From positions 1-20,113 of the forward strand of contig JAUXFK010000018.1 of assembly GCA_030623035.1 (NCBI GenBank): a stretch of 20,113 bases of DNA. Reading direction: 5' to 3'. Shown here in pieces: positions 1 to 7,860 of the stretch (within the stretch, counting starts at the first letter, position 1; every line of letters begins with the position of its first letter). A program made the translations under genes and the position numbers. The DNA is from Deltaproteobacteria bacterium (GTDB lineage Bacteria; Desulfobacterota; UBA8473). The notes beneath the pieces were generated by a model. That model was not told the DNA's origin. It did not search any database and was given only the letters and a program-made list of their open reading frames with translations.

Positions 1-180
1 TTATCCCCTGTTCTTTCTTAACGCTCACTAAGACGCTCAAACAACTACACGCATTAAAATTTGACCACCGCTCCTTGCTTGCTGATATCTCTTTTTTCCA
101 TAAAGCTAAACTCTTACGCCACTTCTTTGTTCATATTTCTTTCTAGTGTCCATGTCTTATCCAACCTATATCCCGAATCG
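1..180. other. Non-coding left edge downstream of the hdrA operon
   Basis: I see no credible gene here. All minus-strand frames after the hdrA stop are broken within about 20 codons, and the plus-strand frame over this stretch lacks a ribosome binding site and runs into the antisense of hdrA. No clear hairpin with a T-run was found, so the operon may continue or terminate outside the window. Confidence 0.5.
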
Positions 181-1821
181 TCATTTTCTCATCTGAGAAA
201 ACAGCATACCTACCTTTGCCGCTGTCCCACTGGCCTGAGAAACCGATTCCGGTATGTCTTTTGGCCCCTGACATGTTCCAGCCAAAAATATCCCTCTATT
301 GGATGTCTCTAGCGGCCTTGAAATAGGATGGAGTTCTTTGATGAAACCATGTGAATCTGTCTTAAGATCAAGCATCTCTGCAATCCGAATCGTTTCACAG
401 GAAGGCTCCAACGCCACTGCCAGAACTACCATATCAAACTCAACCTCACGATACCGTCCTGTCTTCGGATCCTCAAATACCAAAATAGGATTTCCATTTT
501 CAGGATCCTCTCTTATCTCCCCGGGGAACCTCCGAATGAATTTCATACCTTCTTTTTCTGACCGCACATACAGCTCTTCGAATCCCTTCCCAAATGCACG
601 TAGATCATTATAGAATACCCATACATCTGCGTCTTCCTCATGTTCCATAACCAATCTAGCTTCCTTTATACTTGCCATACAGCAGTAAGATGAACAGTAC
701 TCGTGGAAATGGATATCCCTGGAGCCAACACATTGTATGAAAGCCACCTTCTTTATATGCTTACCATCCGGCCTTAACAATTCTCCGTTGGTTGGCCCTG
801 ATGCACATATAATACGCTCAAACTCCATGTTGGTCATTACATTATTGACCCTGCCGTATCCGTAATGTCGTTTTTTTGTGGCATCAAATGTCTTAGTGCC
901 GGTGGATACAACAATGGCTCCAACATTCAAAAACCTGGTCTTTGGTTCTTCACAGAGATTGATAGCATCCAGCTCACAGACCTTCTTACACTGCTCGCAC
1001 TCAATACACTTTTCTTTATCTATCGTATATCTCAAAGGGATAGATTGGGCAAACATCACATAAATGCACTTTCTGGGTTTTAGATTTAAGTCCCATTCAT
1101 TCGGCAATACCACGGGGCAGACCTCAACACAGGCACTACACCCATTACACTTGTCCATATCCACATATCTTGGTCTTATCTCAACCTCTACTTTAAAATC
1201 CCCCGGTTTGCCTGTTACACTTTTTATCTCAGCATTTGTTATCAACTCAATATTTGGATGTTTCGAAGCATCTACAAGCTTTGGCCCAAGGATACATATT
1301 GAGCAGTCCATAGTGGGAAATGTCTTGTCGAGTTGAGCCATAATACCCCCAATCGAAGGGGAACTCTCCAAAATATAAACTCTATAGCCCTCCTCGGCTA
1401 TATCCAACGCAGCCTGGACTCCTGCCACACCCCCACCCACAACAAGCACTTCTTCTGCAATGATTCTATCTTCGGTTACTTGTTCTGTTGTCTCTTTCAA
1501 TTTTTCTCTTATCAAATCTACAAGAGCAGCTTCATGATTCACCTGCCCTGTATCAATATAATCTATACTCAATTCCTTAAGGGAAAACGCCTTTCGAAAG
1601 ATATCCATGTGAAGATCCCTCGAACATGCGACAATAATGATTCGATCAAGACCGTCATTCTCGATACAATCATTTAGAAATCTCAATCCCCTTTGGGAAC
1701 AGAGGTATCTAAAAGAACGCACAACAGTATCAGGAAATTCCATTTTTACTGCAGTTTCTTTAATATCAATAGATGAAGCAACAGATGGACATATACAAAG
1801 AAATATGCCGGTTTTATTCAT
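181..1821 (-). CDS. hdrA: HdrA-like FAD/iron-sulfur protein, short form (546 aa)
   Basis: Heterodisulfide reductase subunit A family, a cytoplasmic flavoprotein that in known complexes splits or merges electron pairs at FAD. Seen: an N-terminal HdrA half with C9/C11, C41 and C66; the FAD loop GGGVAG at 129-134; the canonical HdrA stretch QLDKTFPTMDCSICILGPK at about 163-181; two [4Fe-4S] motifs (C225/228/231/235 and C272/275/278/282); and the CVGSR...YCSSYCC set (C364, C376, C380, C381), which ligates a cluster near FAD in characterised HdrA. It ends right after the SQASGTAAKV motif, so the C-terminal two-cluster ferredoxin domain of full HdrA is missing; this looks like natural domain loss, since the end is clean. 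The N-terminal CxCG of HdrA reads CICP here. It starts 3 bases after the upstream hdrA-mvhD gene, with a weak AAAGGG site, which indicates translational coupling. BamE-type or Qmo-type subunits are alternative names for the same family. Confidence 0.9.
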   Translation of the reverse strand: MNKTGIFLCICPSVASSIDIKETAVKMEFPDTVVRSFRYLCSQRGLRFLNDCIENDGLDRIIIVACSRDLHMDIFRKAFSLKELSIDYIDTGQVNHEAALVDLIREKLKETTEQVTEDRIIAEEVLVVGGGVAGVQAALDIAEEGYRVYILESSPSIGGIMAQLDKTFPTMDCSICILGPKLVDASKHPNIELITNAEIKSVTGKPGDFKVEVEIRPRYVDMDKCNGCSACVEVCPVVLPNEWDLNLKPRKCIYVMFAQSIPLRYTIDKEKCIECEQCKKVCELDAINLCEEPKTRFLNVGAIVVSTGTKTFDATKKRHYGYGRVNNVMTNMEFERIICASGPTNGELLRPDGKHIKKVAFIQCVGSRDIHFHEYCSSYCCMASIKEARLVMEHEEDADVWVFYNDLRAFGKGFEELYVRSEKEGMKFIRRFPGEIREDPENGNPILVFEDPKTGRYREVEFDMVVLAVALEPSCETIRIAEMLDLKTDSHGFIKELHPISRPLETSNRGIFLAGTCQGPKDIPESVSQASGTAAKVGMLFSQMRK

Positions 1822-1824
1822 TAC

Positions 1825-4170
1825 TCAACCCTTTAAATCCCTTAGCTGCTTTGCCATCTCTTCAGTAACCCTCTGAAAAACGACTCCTTCAGCAGCGGAT
1901 ATCCATTCAAGTCTAAGCCTTCTTGAGTCTATACCTTTTTTGGGCAAAGTCTTCTTTAAAGAATTTACCCGTTCTTCACATCTATAATTCCCGGATACAT
2001 AATGGCAGTCTCCAGGAGGATGGCATCCGGAAACGAGAACCATGCCGGCGCCTTTCTCAAAGGCATGGAGTATAATCTCCTTACTCAACCTACCGGAACA
2101 CATTGTGCGAATTATCCTGATATTGGAAGGGTATTGAAACCTCGATACACCGGCGAAATCAGCACCAGCATATGAACACCAGTTACAGCAAAACGCGATT
2201 ATCTTTTCCCCGGCATTCTCTTCAAGGGCAGCATCTATCTGTGCATGTATCTGCTCTGTAGTAAAGCTAAATGCATCTATTGCCCCCGTAGGGCATGCCC
2301 CTGCACATACACCACAGCCCTTGCACGCTGCCTCAACAACCCTTGCCTTCTTCTCTCCATCGATCTCCTCTTCTACTATCGCTTGAAAGGGGCATTGTTT
2401 TATACATATCCCACACCCCACACACTGATCTGTATCCACCCTCGCTATGATTCCATCGAGGCTCAATTTCTCTTTGGAAAATAGACCGCAAACCTTTGCT
2501 GCTGCTCCACTGGCCTGTGCCAAAGATTCGGCAATATCCTTTGGCCCCAGACAGGCACCCGCCAAGTAAACCCCGTCAATAACCGTATCGATCGGCCGCA
2601 GTTTAGGATGAGCCTCCATAAAGAAGCCCTCAGGACCTGTTGGCGCCTTTACGATCTCCTTTATCTGATCCGTATCTTTACAAGGCTCAAGCCCCACAGC
2701 CAGTACGACCATATCTACAACCTTGTCATACGGTCTCATTATATTATCGCTGAATGCCTTTATCAAGATATTATCCTCTTTTGTCTCTGAAACTTCTGTA
2801 ATCTCCCCTCTAACGAAGAGTACCCCGGACTCCCTCACATTCCTGTACATCTCTTCAGAGTCTTTCCTGGGAGTCCTTATATCCCTGTAATAGACCGTGA
2901 TATCAGTTTCAGGATAAAGCGATTTCAACATCTTTGTCTGTTTCATCGTTGTCATGCAGCAGATCTTGGAACAGTATGTGTTGCCCCCTTCTTCTTGTTC
3001 TCGAGAGCCCACACATTGTATAAATGCAATCTTTGCGGGTTCTCTCTCATCAGACGGTCTGATAAACCTGCCTCCTGTTGGCCCATTCGGATCAAGAAGC
3101 CTCTCAAGTGCAAGAGATGTGATCACGTTTTTGAATTGACTGTAGCCATACTTTGCCTTATTTTGGGGGTCAAATGATTCAAACCCGGTTGCAACGATGA
3201 TACTTCCAATATCCAGCTCAAACTCATCTTCTCCTTCTTCCAGATCTATGGCATCTACTGGACAGGCATCAACACATGCTCCACAGCGTGTACAGTGGTC
3301 AATATCTATTGTATAAAAAGAGGGGGCAGCCTGTTCAAAGGGTAAATATATCGCCTTTCTTGATCCAATTCCAGCATTGAATTCATCTGGAACCTCAACA
3401 GGACATACCTTGCTACACTCACCGCAAAGGTTGCACTCTTCATTTACGTATCGAGGGCGTTTTATGATCTTCACCTTGAAGTTGCCGATATATCCATCTA
3501 TGGAATTCACATCCGAATTTGTAAACACCTCGATTTTCGGATGGATTATTGCTTCCGTCATCCTGGGTATCACCAGGCATTGAGGAGACCAGGGATCAGA
3601 AGAAGCAATCGCTAATTGAGTAACCTTACCCCCTAAAGTCGGTGCCTTTTCAACGAGATATACGAGATGGCCTGAGTTGGCAATATCCGCAGCTGCCTGA
3701 AGCCCGGCAATCCCACCACCAATAATTAAAGCATTCTTCGTGGTAGGAACCTCTCTATCTATAAGCGGTTTAAGAAGCCTCGCCTTTGCTACCCCCATCT
3801 TAACCAGATCCATAGATTTTCTGGTAGCTGCATCCGGCTCGCGCATATGAACCCATGAGCAATGTTCCCTGATATTCACCATCTCCATAAGGTAGGGGTT
3901 AAGACCCGCTTCTGCTACGGTTCGTCTGAAGGTTGGCTCATGGAGCTTGGGAGAGCAAGAAGCCACTACAACCCTGTTTATACTGCATTTCTCTATATCA
4001 TCCCTGATCTGTGCCTGACCGGTTTCAGCGCAACAGTATGTGTTTTCCCTGGCCACAACAACATTATCCAGAGAAGATGCAAAATCAACCACAGCAAAGG
4101 GATCAACCACAGCTGCGATGTTCTTACCGCAATGGCATACATATACCCCTATCCTTATCTCTTCACTCAT
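1825..4170 (-). CDS. hdrA: HdrA-MvhD fusion protein (781 aa), QmoB-like architecture
   Basis: Flavin-based electron-transfer subunit. Domains in order: HdrA N-terminal part with VCHCG (C12, C14), YCC (C46, C47) and SCSPKLHEP (C72); FAD loop GGGIAG at 151-156; [4Fe-4S] motifs C246/249/252/256 and C293/296/299/303; the CVGSR...YCSKICC set (C386, C400, C404, C405); a two-cluster ferredoxin (C583/586/589/593 and C616/619/622/626); and a C-terminal MvhD domain (about 655-781) with FCCNWC (C661, C662, C665), CSGR (C691) and SGCHPPGDCHY (C716, C722), expected to hold a [2Fe-2S] cluster. The fusion resembles QmoB and other HdrA-MvhD proteins that accept electrons from a dehydrogenase. Odd: the segment after the FAD loop, TFPT-x-DCSxCILxPK in most HdrA and in the neighbouring hdrA, is replaced by a diverged stretch ending QCLVIPRMTE. 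The start ATG follows an AAGGTGA site at good spacing. Partner HdrB/HdrC or QmoC subunits are absent from the window. Confidence 0.92.
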   Translation of the reverse strand: MSEEIRIGVYVCHCGKNIAAVVDPFAVVDFASSLDNVVVARENTYCCAETGQAQIRDDIEKCSINRVVVASCSPKLHEPTFRRTVAEAGLNPYLMEMVNIREHCSWVHMREPDAATRKSMDLVKMGVAKARLLKPLIDREVPTTKNALIIGGGIAGLQAAADIANSGHLVYLVEKAPTLGGKVTQLAIASSDPWSPQCLVIPRMTEAIIHPKIEVFTNSDVNSIDGYIGNFKVKIIKRPRYVNEECNLCGECSKVCPVEVPDEFNAGIGSRKAIYLPFEQAAPSFYTIDIDHCTRCGACVDACPVDAIDLEEGEDEFELDIGSIIVATGFESFDPQNKAKYGYSQFKNVITSLALERLLDPNGPTGGRFIRPSDEREPAKIAFIQCVGSREQEEGGNTYCSKICCMTTMKQTKMLKSLYPETDITVYYRDIRTPRKDSEEMYRNVRESGVLFVRGEITEVSETKEDNILIKAFSDNIMRPYDKVVDMVVLAVGLEPCKDTDQIKEIVKAPTGPEGFFMEAHPKLRPIDTVIDGVYLAGACLGPKDIAESLAQASGAAAKVCGLFSKEKLSLDGIIARVDTDQCVGCGICIKQCPFQAIVEEEIDGEKKARVVEAACKGCGVCAGACPTGAIDAFSFTTEQIHAQIDAALEENAGEKIIAFCCNWCSYAGADFAGVSRFQYPSNIRIIRTMCSGRLSKEIILHAFEKGAGMVLVSGCHPPGDCHYVSGNYRCEERVNSLKKTLPKKGIDSRRLRLEWISAAEGVVFQRVTEEMAKQLRDLKG

Positions 4171-4193
4171 GGAATCACCTTAACTTATTCAAC

Positions 4194-4238
4194 CCTGAAA
4201 AACTCCCTTTTCCGCTCTTTGGTACAGGTTTTTTCAGG
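4194..4238 (-). other. Inverted repeat between polyferredoxin and hdrA-mvhD genes
   Basis: Arms CCTGAAAAA (4194-4202) and TTTTTCAGG (4230-4238) enclose 27 bases. The right arm covers the polyferredoxin stop codon and the left arm lies shortly upstream of the hdrA-mvhD ribosome binding site. There is no T-run after it on the minus strand, so it is more likely an mRNA structure than a terminator. Weak evidence. Confidence 0.25.
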
Positions 4239-5073
4239 AAGATCCTATTAACCTCTCCACAGCATTCGACCATGCAGCCGAAAATTCACCATCCTGAGCT
4301 TTAATTTCTGTTCTTTTCATTTTGATTGCTTCTTTATCACAAATATTGAAGCATGCCCCACAAAATGAGCAATACCTATCATTGACAATTACATCCCTTC
4401 CTTCTCTACGAATTGCCTCTGTTGGGCATTGTTCTATGCACTTGTTACAATCTTCAGGGCAAAGACTGCTCTCAATAGTTATCTCTCCACAGAACACGGG
4501 TGTTATGTTTATAGAGCCAAATTCACAGATATCGAAGCATCTATAACACGCAAGGCATCTCCTCTCATCCGGCCTGGCTGAATCCTCTTTCATCTCTATT
4601 ATATCTCTCGGGCAACTTTCAATACACGAGAAACAGAACTTGGGACAGTCTTCGACAGTATTATCGATTATTTTGTCTTCTCTTTTGCACCATCGGTGTT
4701 CTCCTTCCGGATTCTTTGAACAGTGGCTCGGACACCGGCTGCTATCGATTATGATTTTCTTTTGTAAGGGAAGAATACCCTGGTGATCTAAAAGGATACT
4801 CTTGGGTATCTGGTTGTACGTCAGGGTTATGGCTGATACCGGACAAAAATGGGAACATATCTCGCATAGAACGCATTTCTCTTCATCAATGTCAATCCTC
4901 ACCCCTTTTTCTTCCCGAATCACCAAAACCGCATCTTTGGGACAGACCGTTTTACAAATATCACATTTAATACAGTCGAGTTTATTTAGAACCAGCGAGA
5001 CCTCATCAATATACAATCTCAACTTAATCTCTATCTTTTCATCCGTTTCGGTCTTTTTATTCAAAACAATCAT
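4234..5073 (-). CDS. Polyferredoxin with six [4Fe-4S] motifs (279 aa)
   Basis: Cytoplasmic electron carrier, no signal peptide or membrane segment. Six CxxC(x)xxCxxxC sets are visible: C34/37/40/44, C67/70/73/77, C143/147/150/154, C173/176/179/183, C205/209/212/216 and C235/238/241/245. Sets three and five have an extra residue after the first Cys (CPKFCFSC, CPEDCNKC). Additional cysteines C114, C118, C129 and C195 lie outside these sets, and the first three form an unusual CPSHC...C group between sets two and three. Known relatives are polyferredoxins that wire hydrogenases or formylmethanofuran dehydrogenase to Hdr complexes. Placed 63 bases upstream of hdrA-mvhD in the same direction, it probably passes electrons to or from the HdrA proteins (inference). 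The start is supported by a GGAGAG site about six bases upstream of the ATG. Confidence 0.88.
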   Translation of the reverse strand: MIVLNKKTETDEKIEIKLRLYIDEVSLVLNKLDCIKCDICKTVCPKDAVLVIREEKGVRIDIDEEKCVLCEICSHFCPVSAITLTYNQIPKSILLDHQGILPLQKKIIIDSSRCPSHCSKNPEGEHRWCKREDKIIDNTVEDCPKFCFSCIESCPRDIIEMKEDSARPDERRCLACYRCFDICEFGSINITPVFCGEITIESSLCPEDCNKCIEQCPTEAIRREGRDVIVNDRYCSFCGACFNICDKEAIKMKRTEIKAQDGEFSAAWSNAVERLIGSS

Positions 5074-5288
5074 ACTCTCTCCATGATTTCTAGCTCAATA
5101 ACAGGCAGGATATTAAAATTCCCCTTTTCAGGCTTAAAAAACCAGAAATATTGTAATTGTTTTGCCAAGTAAAGTTTCATCTGTTCGGATGCGTCGGAAA
5201 AACTCCTTTTTAATTGATAGGATTTTTGAAGTACCCGTCTTGCTCCTTCGTTTCTCAGGATAAACTCAGCGAAAGGTAGCATTTTCAA
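5070..5288 (-). CDS. Possible small leading protein of the redox operon (70-72 aa)
   Basis: Not recognised. The frame opens at TTG (5288) or at ATG (5282) and ends with a TGA that overlaps the polyferredoxin ATG in an ATGA arrangement typical of translational coupling. The product is basic in its first half (Arg/Lys-rich, with QKSYQLKRSF) and has an aromatic stretch YFWFF about two thirds along. Against it: neither start has a visible ribosome binding site, and the upstream hairpin at 5295-5313 sits close to the start. It could be a leader peptide or a chance open frame. Confidence 0.3.
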   Translation of the reverse strand: MKMLPFAEFILRNEGARRVLQKSYQLKRSFSDASEQMKLYLAKQLQYFWFFKPEKGNFNILPVIELEIMERV

Positions 5289-5294
5289 GTGTCT

Positions 5295-5366
5295 GAACTC
5301 GAAAGGCGAGTTCCTGAAAATGACTGAAGCGAGCCTTTGATTTATGCTTCACAGTTTCGCCGCTCG
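5295..5366 (-). other. Cluster of stem-loops in the redox operon leader
   Basis: Several inverted repeats overlap: GAACTCG (5295-5301) with CGAGTTC (5307-5313) around loop AAAGG; TGAAGC (5325-5330) with GCTTCA (5346-5351); and CGAGC (5330-5334) with GCTCG (5362-5366). The last two are mutually exclusive, so the RNA could fold two ways. No riboswitch family was recognised, and no T-run follows. It could be an mRNA leader structure or a dispersed palindromic repeat. Confidence 0.3.
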
Positions 5367-5444
5367 AAGGCCCTGCAAAGACTTTTACTTTTAAAAAACG
5401 TTTTGGACAGTACGAATTGGGATTCGGGCAACAGCCTGTCAACT

Positions 5445-5474
5445 ATTAAATAATTAAATAAGGTCCATTGTCAA
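5445..5474 (-). promoter_or_regulatory. Candidate sigma70-type promoter of the hdrA/polyferredoxin operon
   Basis: Reading the minus strand, TTGACA (5469-5474) is followed after 18 bases by TTTAAT (5445-5450). It is the best match in the region upstream of the operon and lies in AT-rich DNA. The implied transcript would have a leader of roughly 150 bases. Confidence 0.4.
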
Positions 5475-5477
5475 TGG
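5465..5477. promoter_or_regulatory. Perfect 13-base palindrome over the -35 box, possible operator
   Basis: CCATTG-T-CAATGG is a perfect inverted repeat with a one-base centre and overlaps the -35 hexamer of the candidate promoter, a position expected for a repressor site. A related palindrome, AATCTTTGTCAAAGATT, lies upstream of the RND gene at 10229-10245. The shared TTGTCAA core could also simply reflect the -35 consensus, so the operator role is inference. Confidence 0.35.
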
Positions 5478-5667
5478 TATTATATTACATTTTTGGCTAT
5501 AGATAAATTAATGGTTCTTCCGGTTTTTTACGTACTTTTCCCTATCTCTGTTTGAATCTCTCCTCTAGGTTTACCGTCCCGCCTGCGAGAAACTATTTTA
5601 CACGAGTCACTCATTGGGTTCAAGACTTTTTCTATAGGCAGTAATGGCGGGAAGGAGGGCCTGTCAA

Positions 5668-6912
5668 TCAGAAGTAGTAGGCCACTTCGAACTGGACATA
5701 TGAATCATCGCGGAAGTCCGACAAGATCGCATCGTTATCCATGCTTTCGAAGAGGGAGACTGAGTCCTGTTCAGAAAATATCATTGCTTCGATACCGACT
5801 TTACAAGCTTCTCCAAGACGCATACTGCTCTCAATGGTAATAGTGCGGGATGAACTCTCTATATCTTGGATTACCAACAGTAACAGTTCACGACTCCGCA
5901 TATCGTTGAGTGCCAGCCTGAAACCGAGGGCGATATCTTCTTCGTAGGGTGTTATGGCAAGGGACTGCCGGCTGTCATAGAGCCCTTCCACTATGATCCC
6001 CAGGTCTGCATAGGAACCGAAGATGCTGTAAAAGGTATATTCAAACCCGCCCGTGAGGGCGTGGTAGTCTTTTAACTCGCTCTCCAGGTTTGGCTGCCCT
6101 TCCCGGTAGATGGCCTCGAGCTTCCATAGCCAGTTGGAAAGGACATACTGGAGTTCGATGCCGGTCTGCTTTATCTTTGGATAGTAGGGTGCCAATCCTA
6201 TGCCATCTGGGCTTACCATCATCACAAACCAGGGTTCGCGGCCGGTACCCTCGAAGTGAGAGATGCCCAGTTCCCAGTTCCTGAGGCTTTCCGTGTAACG
6301 CACTGCCCAGTCAAGATTGTACTTGCCCGCTCCGCTCTCATAGATCGTGTCGTCTTCGAGGATCGGTATACCGAACCGTAACCTCCCCCTGTCTCCCGGG
6401 AAGGTCCGTTCCCGAAAGAATGGTAGCAAGAAGAGATCTACGATCCCCCACTCGGAAGGTACGGAAAGGCTGACCATAGGTTGACCGAGTTTCTCCTCTC
6501 CGTCCAAGTCCTCTATCGCATCGGTCTGGTTGATGATATCCACAAGGTGCACAACTTCTGTAACACCCCAGTAAACCTTATATACCCCGGCCCCCAGCTC
6601 GAATCGATCTCTTACCCAAAGCAAATAGAGCTTTCGGACATCACCGTGTGTACGTTCATCGTCAGCGCTATCGTACCGAAAGAAGGGTGTGAAAGTAAGA
6701 CTCAGGTCGTCGGAGAGATCATGATATCCCTCTACCTCCAAGGAAAAAGATGCAGTATTTTGCTCTTGGCCGTCGAATAACGGAGAGGAAGGGAAGTAAC
6801 GAAATTGACTCGACAGGTTTCCCTTCAGTTCCAAGGCCCAGCTTATATGAACCGTAGGAACAAAGAGGCTCCCCACCGATAGCAACAGACCGAAAAGCAC
6901 TGCAAACCGCAT
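5668..6912 (-). CDS. Outer-membrane beta-barrel protein (414 aa)
   Basis: A Sec signal peptide is visible at residues 1-26 (hydrophobic run, then SWA before LEL). The mature protein alternates polar and hydrophobic residues in beta-strand style, is rich in Tyr/Trp/Phe, and ends in an aromatic residue (EVAYYF), the usual C-terminal signal for BAM-mediated insertion. The segment VYKVYWGVTEVVHLVDIINQ near residue 110-130 resembles barrels found next to RND pumps (the DUF1302-like group), but this name is tentative. The gene starts one base after the stop of the LolA-like gene, with an AGAGGA site inside that gene's end, so the two are coupled. With its neighbours it probably provides the outer-membrane step of a hydrophobic-substrate or lipid transport path; direction and substrate are unknown. 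Confidence 0.8.
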   Translation of the reverse strand: MRFAVLFGLLLSVGSLFVPTVHISWALELKGNLSSQFRYFPSSPLFDGQEQNTASFSLEVEGYHDLSDDLSLTFTPFFRYDSADDERTHGDVRKLYLLWVRDRFELGAGVYKVYWGVTEVVHLVDIINQTDAIEDLDGEEKLGQPMVSLSVPSEWGIVDLFLLPFFRERTFPGDRGRLRFGIPILEDDTIYESGAGKYNLDWAVRYTESLRNWELGISHFEGTGREPWFVMMVSPDGIGLAPYYPKIKQTGIELQYVLSNWLWKLEAIYREGQPNLESELKDYHALTGGFEYTFYSIFGSYADLGIIVEGLYDSRQSLAITPYEEDIALGFRLALNDMRSRELLLLVIQDIESSSRTITIESSMRLGEACKVGIEAMIFSEQDSVSLFESMDNDAILSDFRDDSYVQFEVAYYF

Positions 6913-7695
6913 CTATCGTATCCTCTTGAGGCTGTTCTTTGTGAAGTCCTTCCCCTTCAGTCCTGTTTGGAAATTGTAATCAGAGACGTTGATCTGCGTA
7001 CTCTTTCCTGTCTGATGATTGACCATTATGAAACGGTCGGGCCTCCAGTACTTGTCGAGGTAACGCTTGTATCCGCTGGTGGTCAACGTCTTCAAGAGAG
7101 TCTTCTTTCGATCGTAGAAGTCCACTTTATGGAGCCGGTACTCGTTTTGATCTATCCATGTTACCTGGCGACCGTATCCTGATTTCTTATCTGCGGGGAT
7201 ACGCTCAACTACGAACATCTCTGCTCCTTGGTATTCTTCCTTACCAAGCAACAGATAGGTGTAGTCTTCTATTTCCTGGGTCCCGAGATCTTCGAAAGAG
7301 AACTCGCTCCCCATGAAGGATCCGGCCTTGGAGGCACCTGTAATACGCTTTACACGCCCTAAGGCCGGCAAGTAGAGCCACTGATCATCATCCCGCTTGA
7401 TGTGGCCATGCGTGAGAAGGGCAGTCCCTTTGATATCCATGGGTTTTTCAAAGACAATCATCATCCTGTCACCATCGTCATGCCCCTCAAGGATCATCAT
7501 GCGCAGTGCACGAAGGCTCTCCTGACCATGCTTGTTACGCAGCACCATCTCTTGCCTTGAGATAACATCCCCGAACCCCTGATCTCGGCGGTCCATCTCT
7601 TCGAAGACCCTATGCCCTTCTTGTTGTGGTGTCTCGGCCAAAAGCGAAGAGGTCAAGAACATAATAAAAAGCAAAAGAAACGATGTCGTCTTCAT
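6913..7695 (-). CDS. LolA-like outer-membrane lipoprotein-sorting family protein (260 aa)
   Basis: A periplasmic protein with a signal peptide at 1-20 (hydrophobic core, cleavage after LLA). The mature part has features of the family annotated 'outer membrane lipoprotein-sorting protein', a LolA-like half-barrel often encoded beside MMPL-type RND pumps: an early R-x-E-M-V-L-R strand, the segment WLYLPALGRVKRI at about 106-118, GSFMGSEFSFEDL at about 125-137, and a C-terminal D-Y-x-F-Q-T stretch. It lacks a lipobox Cys and is distinct from true LolA, so it is more likely the periplasmic carrier of the adjacent pump than part of general lipoprotein sorting (inference). A strong AAGGAGG site precedes the ATG. 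It lies 165 bases after the RND gene and abuts the beta-barrel gene. Confidence 0.85.
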   Translation of the reverse strand: MKTTSFLLLFIMFLTSSLLAETPQQEGHRVFEEMDRRDQGFGDVISRQEMVLRNKHGQESLRALRMMILEGHDDGDRMMIVFEKPMDIKGTALLTHGHIKRDDDQWLYLPALGRVKRITGASKAGSFMGSEFSFEDLGTQEIEDYTYLLLGKEEYQGAEMFVVERIPADKKSGYGRQVTWIDQNEYRLHKVDFYDRKKTLLKTLTTSGYKRYLDKYWRPDRFIMVNHQTGKSTQINVSDYNFQTGLKGKDFTKNSLKRIR

Positions 7696-7860
7696 AGTAT
7701 TCCTCCTTTTTGAGACTTAATGAGGACCCGAAATACCCCCCTTTTTCTTTCCAAGTTAGCCGGTCCTCTTGTTTGTAGTATCCATCTTCGGCGACATAGA
7801 CCTGCTCGGGCTTCCTTTTTCAATGAGAAGATGGGCTTGCCTTGAGAGCCCAGCTTTGCA
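7696..7860. other. Spacer between RND and LolA-like genes
   Basis: Non-coding, 165 bases. It contains one inverted repeat, TGGGCT (7832-7837) and AGCCCA (7847-7852) with a nine-base loop, just after the RND stop codon. There is no T-run on the minus strand after it, so it is not a standard terminator. Confidence 0.35.

Larger units (their letters stand above)
5289..5667. other. 379-base intergenic region: leader, promoter and 3' tail
   Basis: No gene seen. From right to left it holds the 3' tail of the beta-barrel operon, an AT-rich promoter zone (about 5440-5520) and a structured leader of about 150 bases for the redox operon. A seven-base inverted pair, TCCCGCC (5577-5583) and GGCGGGA (5646-5652), flanks the tail region, but I see no standard hairpin plus T-run terminator for the beta-barrel operon. 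Confidence 0.5.

Noticed and set aside
181..4170. Standard QmoAB pair of the sulfate reduction pathway
   Set aside because: The 546-residue protein is a true HdrA with two ferredoxin-type clusters and is longer than QmoA; a polyferredoxin leads the operon and no QmoC or aprBA is seen. QmoB-like describes only the domain order of the larger protein.
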